DNA from: Bombus terrestris
Taxonomy: Eukaryota > Arthropoda > Insecta > Hymenoptera > Apidae
Length of the DNA stretch: 64,000 nucleotides
NCBI RefSeq assembly: GCF_910591885.1
Contig: NC_063286.1
Coordinates: 124,001-188,000, forward strand
Direction of reading: 5' to 3'
Shown: in pieces, positions 59,573 through 64,000 of the stretch
How the letters are laid out: each line of letters begins with the position of its first letter
Position numbering within the stretch: the first letter of the stretch is position 1
Notes under the pieces: model-generated
Seen by the model: the letters and a program-made list of their open reading frames with translations, nothing else
The model's database searches: none
What the model was told of the DNA's origin: nothing
Made by a program: the position numbers and the translations under genes

Positions 59573-60412
59573 AACGTTATACGTTAGTACGTAATAATAT
59601 ACAACGTTATACGTGATATGGCAATACTATATAACGTTATACGTTATATAGTAATAGTATATAACGTTATACGATAGTACGGAATAGTATATATCGTTAT
59701 GCGTTATATAGTAATAGTATATAACGTTATACGTTATATAGTAATAGTATATAACGTTATACGTTATATAGTAATAGTATATAACGTTATACGTTATATA
59801 GTAATAGTATATAACGTTATACGTTATATAGTAATAGTATATATCGTTATGCGTTATATAGTAATAGTATATAACGTTATACGTTATATAGTAATAGTAT
59901 ATAACGTTATACGTTATATAGTAATAGTATATAACGTTATACGTTATATAGTAATAGTATATAACGTTATACGTTAATACGTAATAGTATGTAACGTTAT
60001 GCGTTATATAGTAATAGTATATAACGTCATCCGTTATATAGTATAAGTATATAACGTTATACGTTATGTAGTAATAGTATATAACGTTATACGTTATATA
60101 GTAATATTATATAACGTTATGCGTTATATAGTAATATTATATAACGTTATGCGTTATATAGTAATAGTATATAACGTTATACGTTATATAGTAATAGTAT
60201 ATAACGTTATACGTTATATAGTAATGGTATATAACGATATACGTTATATAGTAATATTATATAACGTTATGCGTTATATAGTAATAGTATATAACGTTAT
60301 ACGTTATATAGTAATAGTATATAACGCTATACGTTATATAGTAATAGTATATAACGTTATACGTTATGTAGTAATAGTATATAACGTTATACGTTATATA
60401 GTAATAGTATAT

Positions 60413-61522
60413 AACGTTATGCGTTATATGGTAATAGTATATAACGTCATCCGTTATATAGTATAAGTATATAACGTTATACGTTACGTAGTAATAGTAT
60501 ATAACGTTATACGTTATATAGTAATATTATATAACGTTATGCGTTATATAGTAATATTACATAACGTTATGCGTTATATAGTATAAGTATATAACGTTAT
60601 ACGTTATATAGTAATAGTATATAACGTTATACGTTATATAGTAATAGTATATAACGTTATACGTTATATAGTAATGGTATATAACGTTATACGTTATATA
60701 GTAATAGTATATAACGTTATGCGTTATATGGTAATAGTATATAACGTCATCCGTTATATAGTATAAGTATATAACGTTATACGTTATGTAGTAATAGTAT
60801 ATAACGTTATACGTTATATAGTAATATTATATAACGTTATGCGTTATATAGTAATATTACATAACGTTATGCGTTATATAGTAATAGTATATAACGTTAT
60901 ACGTTATATAGTAATAGTATATAACGTTATACGTTATATAGTAATAGTATATAACGTTATACGTTATATAGTAATGGTATATAACGTTATACGTTATATA
61001 GTAATATTATATAACGTTATGCGTTATATAGTAATAGTATATAACGTTATAGGTTATATAGTAAGAGTATATAACTTTATACGTTATATAGTAATAGTAT
61101 ATAACGTTATACGTTAATACGTAATAGTATATAACGTTATACGTTATATAGTAATAGTATATAACGTTATACGTTATATAGTAATAGTATATAGCGTTAT
61201 ACGTTAGTACGTAATAATATACATCGTTATACGTGATATGGCAATACTATATAACGTTATACGTTATGTAGTAATAGTATATAACGTTATACGTTATATA
61301 GTAATATTATATAACGTTATGCGTTATATAGTAATATTATATAACGTTATGCGTTATATAGTAATAGTATCTAACGTTATACGTTATATAGTATAAGTAT
61401 ATAACGTTATACGTTATATAGTAATATTATATAACGTTATGCGTTATATAGTAATATTATATAACGTTATGCGTTATATAGTAATAGTATATAACGTTAT
61501 ACGTTATATAGTAATAGTATAT
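60413..61522 (+). repeat. 1,110-bp tandem duplication inside Y, copy 1 (37 units)
   Basis: Begins at the TATGC/GTTATATGGT unit before a CATCC unit. It is followed immediately by a second copy at 61523-62632, and the duplication boundary falls between units, so the register is kept. Confidence 0.88.
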
Positions 61523-62632
61523 AACGTTATGCGTTATATGGTAATAGTATATAACGTCATCCGTTATATAGTATAAGTATATAACGTTATACGTTACGTA
61601 GTAATAGTATATAACGTTATACGTTATATAGTAATATTATATAACGTTATGCGTTATATAGTAATATTACATAACGTTATGCGTTATATAGTAATAGTAT
61701 ATAACGTTATACGTTATATAGTAATAGTATATAACGTTATACGTTATATAGTAATAGTATATAACGTTATACGTTATATAGTAATGGTATATAACGTTAT
61801 ACGTTATATAGTAATAGTATATAACGTTATGCGTTATATGGTAATAGTATATAACGTCATCCGTTATATAGTATAAGTATATAACGTTATACGTTATGTA
61901 GTAATAGTATATAACGTTATACGTTATATAGTAATATTATATAACGTTATGCGTTATATAGTAATATTACATAACGTTATGCGTTATATAGTAATAGTAT
62001 ATAACGTTATACGTTATATAGTAATAGTATATAACGTTATACGTTATATAGTAATAGTATATAACGTTATACGTTATATAGTAATGGTATATAACGTTAT
62101 ACGTTATATAGTAATATTATATAACGTTATGCGTTATATAGTAATAGTATATAACGTTATAGGTTATATAGTAAGAGTATATAACTTTATACGTTATATA
62201 GTAATAGTATATAACGTTATACGTTAATACGTAATAGTATATAACGTTATACGTTATATAGTAATAGTATATAACGTTATACGTTATATAGTAATAGTAT
62301 ATAGCGTTATACGTTAGTGCGTAATAATATACATCGTTATACGTGATATGGCAATACTATATAACGTTATACGTTATGTAGTAATAGTATATAACGTTAT
62401 ACGTTATATAGTAATATTATATAACGTTATGCGTTATATAGTAATATTATATAACGTTATGCGTTATATAGTAATAGTATCTAACGTTATACGTTATATA
62501 GTATAAGTATATAACGTTATACGTTATATAGTAATATTATATAACGTTATGCGTTATATAGTAATATTATATAACGTTATGCGTTATATAGTAATAGTAT
62601 AGAACGTTATACGTTATATAGTAATAGTATAT
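61523..62632 (+). repeat. 1,110-bp tandem duplication inside Y, copy 2 (37 units)
   Basis: Second copy of 60413-61522. It has TTAGTGCGT at 62303 as in copy X (59003), whereas copy 1 has TTAGTACGT at 61193, so the two halves carry different haplotypes. A private change ends the unit at 62573 in GTATAG. Confidence 0.88.
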
Positions 62633-62872
62633 AACGTTATACGTTATATAGTAATAGTATATAACGTTATGCGTTATATAGTAATATTATATAACGTTAT
62701 GCGTTATATAGTAATAGTATATAACGTTATACCTTATATAGTAATAGTATATAACGTTATACGTTATATAGTAATAGTATATAACGTTATACGTTAATAC
62801 GTAATAGTATATAACGTTATACGTTATATAGTAATAGTATATAATGTTATACGTTATATAGTAATAGTATAT

Positions 62873-64000
62873 AACGTTATACGTTAGTACGTAATAATAT
62901 ACAACGTTATACGTGATATGGCAATACTATATAACGTTATACGTTATATAGTAATAGTATATAACGTTATACGATAGTACGGAATAGTATATATCGTTAT
63001 GCGTTATATAGTAATAGTATATAACGTTATACGTTATATAGTAATAGTATATAACGTTATACGTTATATAGTAATAGTATATAACGTTATACGTTATATA
63101 GTAATAGTATATAACGTTATACGTTATATAGTAATAGTATATATCGTTATGCGTTATATAGTAATAGTATATAACGTTATACGTTATATAGTAATAGTAT
63201 ATAACGTTATACGTTATATAGTAATAGTATATAACGTTATACGTTATATAGTAATAGTATATAACGTTATACGTTAATACGTAATAGTATGTAACGTTAT
63301 GCGTTATATAGTAATAGTATATAACGTCATCCGTTATATAGTATAAGTATATAACGTTATACGTTATGTAGTAATAGTATATAACGTTATACGTTATATA
63401 GTAATATTATATAACGTTATGCGTTATATAGTAATATTATATAACGTTATGCGTTATATAGTAATAGTATATAACGTTATACGTTATATAGTAATAGTAT
63501 ATAACGTTATACGTTATATAGTAATGGTATATAACGATATACGTTATATAGTAATATTATATAACGTTATGCGTTATATAGTAATAGTATATAACGTTAT
63601 ACGTTATATAGTAATAGTATATAACGCTATACGTTATATAGTAATAGTATATAACGTTATACGTTATGTAGTAATAGTATATAACGTTATACGTTATATA
63701 GTAATAGTATATAACGTTATGCGTTATATGGTAATAGTATATAACGTCATCCGTTATATAGTATAAGTATATAACGTTATACGTTACGTAGTAATAGTAT
63801 ATAACGTTATACGTTATATAGTAATATTATATAACGTTATGCGTTATATAGTAATATTACATAACGTTATGCGTTATATAGTAATAGTATATAACGTTAT
63901 ACGTTATATAGTAATAGTATATAACGTTATACGTTATATAGTAATAGTATATAACGTTATACGTTATATAGTAATGGTATATAACGTTATACGTTATATA
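62873..64000 (+). repeat. Terminal HOR, copy Z (partial, runs off the window)
   Basis: Begins like X and Y: TTAGTACGT 62873, GATAGTACGG 62963, CATCC 63323 and 63743. It is cut by the right edge of the window after 1,128 bp. Confidence 0.88.

Larger units (their letters stand above)
31..62212 (+). repeat. AAGAGTATAT/AACTTTATAC two-unit marker family (10 copies)
   Basis: First unit starts AACGTTATAG and ends AAGAGTATAT, second starts AACTTTATAC. Starts: 31, 571, 9781, 12001, 16141, 22051, 27631, 58853, 61043, 62153. The second unit loses the AACGTT palindrome. In the middle of the window it appears once per large HOR copy and so sets the period. Its absence from 27.7 to 58.8 kb, and return near the right end, shows mosaic amplification. 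Confidence 0.92.
59573..62872 (+). repeat. Terminal HOR, copy Y (3,300 bp, 110 units)
   Basis: Equals copy X plus an internal tandem duplication of 1,110 bp. Markers: 59573, CATCC 60023, 60443, 60743, 61553 and 61853, AAGAGTATAT 61043 and 62153, AGCG units 61193 and 62303. A private change is the ATAAG unit at 60563. The unit at 60353 has GTTATGTAGT, shared with copy Z (63653) but not copy X (58163). Confidence 0.9.
181..62932 (+). repeat. TTAGTACGT/GTGATATGGC two-unit marker family (27 copies)
   Basis: First unit GTTAGTACGT ending AATAATATAC, second unit GTGATATGGC ending AATACTATAT. Starts of the first unit: 181, 721, 1291, 2131, 7171, 8431, 9931, 12151, 16291, 22201, 27781, 34171, 36991, 38371, 38701, 40771, 42509, 47365, 50663, 55703, 56273, 57383, 59003, 59573, 61193, 62303, 62873. 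At 3031 and 5251 the second unit occurs without the first. Variants at 38701, 59003, 61193 and 62303 start AGCG and are followed by ATCG. The pair always travels together, so it behaves as one inherited 60-bp block. Confidence 0.9.
1741..63802 (+). repeat. CATCC marker unit family (35 copies)
   Basis: A unit starting AACGTCATCC and ending ATAAGTATAT, always followed by a GTTATGTAGT or GTTACGTAGT unit. Starts: 1741, 4501, 6721, 8941, 13381, 17521, 20161, 23461, 25771, 29011, 31621, 33721, 34471, 36541, 37921, 40321, 42959, 44369, 47815, 49225, 51113, 52523, 53393, 55223, 56903, 57833, 58253, 58553, 60023, 60443, 60743, 61553, 61853, 63323, 63743. Within the unit the changes are T6C and A9C plus the loop change. 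In 13381, 17521 and 23461 the next block is ATTATATAGT. The fixed two-unit form makes it a good ruler for higher-order structure; the coordinates given are the span of the family. Confidence 0.92.
50123..64000 (+). repeat. 30-bp satellite array, fifth phase segment (462 units plus 18 bp)
   Basis: Units start at positions congruent to 23 modulo 30 up to the right edge, giving 462 complete units and an 18-bp partial unit (63983-64000). The left part (50065-53272) is a third J-led block. A mosaic follows to about 57382, then the nested 300/1,110/2,190/3,300-bp higher-order repeat. The array runs off the window, so its true end is not seen. Confidence 0.97.

Noticed and set aside
226..63766. Numerous plus-strand open frames of 60 to 432 codons built from YNVIRYIVIV repeats
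   Set aside because: They follow from a 30-bp unit without an in-frame stop. Starts and stops come from satellite variants and not from gene signals, there is no ribosome binding site or Kozak-like context, and the same frame runs across HOR boundaries.
1..64000. CRISPR array
   Set aside because: The period is 30 bp with no unique spacers between repeats. Units are contiguous and all related, and no cas-like gene is present.
1..64000. Bacterial or plasmid replication iterons
   Set aside because: Iteron sets are short and lie next to a rep gene. Here there are over 2,100 units and no gene.
1..64000. Telomere repeats or a CENP-B box
   Set aside because: No TTAGGG-like, TTTAGGG-like or TTAGG-like tract was seen, and no TTCG...CGGGA box. 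The unit has no GG run in its consensus.
1..64000. TATA-box promoters and hairpin terminators
   Set aside because: TATATA occurs twice in every unit and the hairpins lack a following T run. Neither is specific evidence for transcription signals in a repeat of this composition.
1..64000. tRNA, rRNA or other structured RNA genes
   Set aside because: No stretch departs from the satellite unit, and no conserved tRNA or rRNA motifs are present. The hairpin potential belongs to the repeat itself.

Overview
The whole 64 kb window is one satellite DNA array. It is a head-to-tail tandem repeat of a 30-bp monomer, about 20% G+C in the consensus, with no unique sequence at either edge. By register arithmetic I count 2,125 complete 30-bp units, four identical 58-bp out-of-phase junctions (three truncated units each) and an 18-bp partial unit at the right end; these sum exactly to 64,000 bp. 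I see no gene, RNA gene, transposon, CRISPR array or origin. Open frames exist only because 30 is divisible by three and the consensus has no stop in one frame per strand. A pure satellite of this length with higher-order structure indicates a eukaryotic nuclear chromosome, perhaps centromeric, pericentromeric or subtelomeric. I cannot name the species, and an AT-rich organellar repeat expansion is not formally excluded.

In this annotation position 1 is the first A of AACGTT. The monomer is then built almost entirely from self-complementary blocks: ACGT (9-12), TATATA (13-18), loop GTAATAG (19-25), TATATA (26-30 plus 1 of the next unit), ACGT (2-5), loop TAT (6-8). Each unit is therefore a 10-bp arm, a 7-nt loop, the exact reverse complement of the arm, and a 3-nt loop. 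The array is a continuous chain of inverted repeats in which each arm can pair with the arm on either side. Both loops also occur flipped to their reverse complement (GTAATAG to CTATTAC, TAT to ATA), as expected for micro-inversion between the arms. The most frequent single-base variants appear to lie in loops or at stem ends.

Layout: 1-2340 holds mixed short duplications. 2341-6870 is a 2,220-bp higher-order repeat (HOR) in two copies. 6871-9120 is mosaic. 9121-33300 is a HOR family with periods of 2,220, 4,140, 5,910 and 5,580 bp, whose copies differ by multiples of 30 bp. 31450-37200 is a 2.8-kb HOR. 36301-41910 is a set of shorter duplications (offsets 1,380, 2,400, 2,070 and 1,920 bp). 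41911-53272 holds blocks led by the 58-bp junction, duplicated at offsets of 4,856 and 3,298 bp. 53273-57382 is mosaic. 57383-64000 is a nested HOR (300 bp within 1,110 bp within 3,300 bp, beside a 2,190-bp form). Recurrent variant units mark homologous positions across these blocks.

Nearly every length change is a whole number of 30-bp units. The single exception is the 58-bp junction, which arose once and was then copied. This points to amplification by in-register unequal exchange or similar recombination. All comparisons were made by eye on the unit grid, and identity values were not computed.
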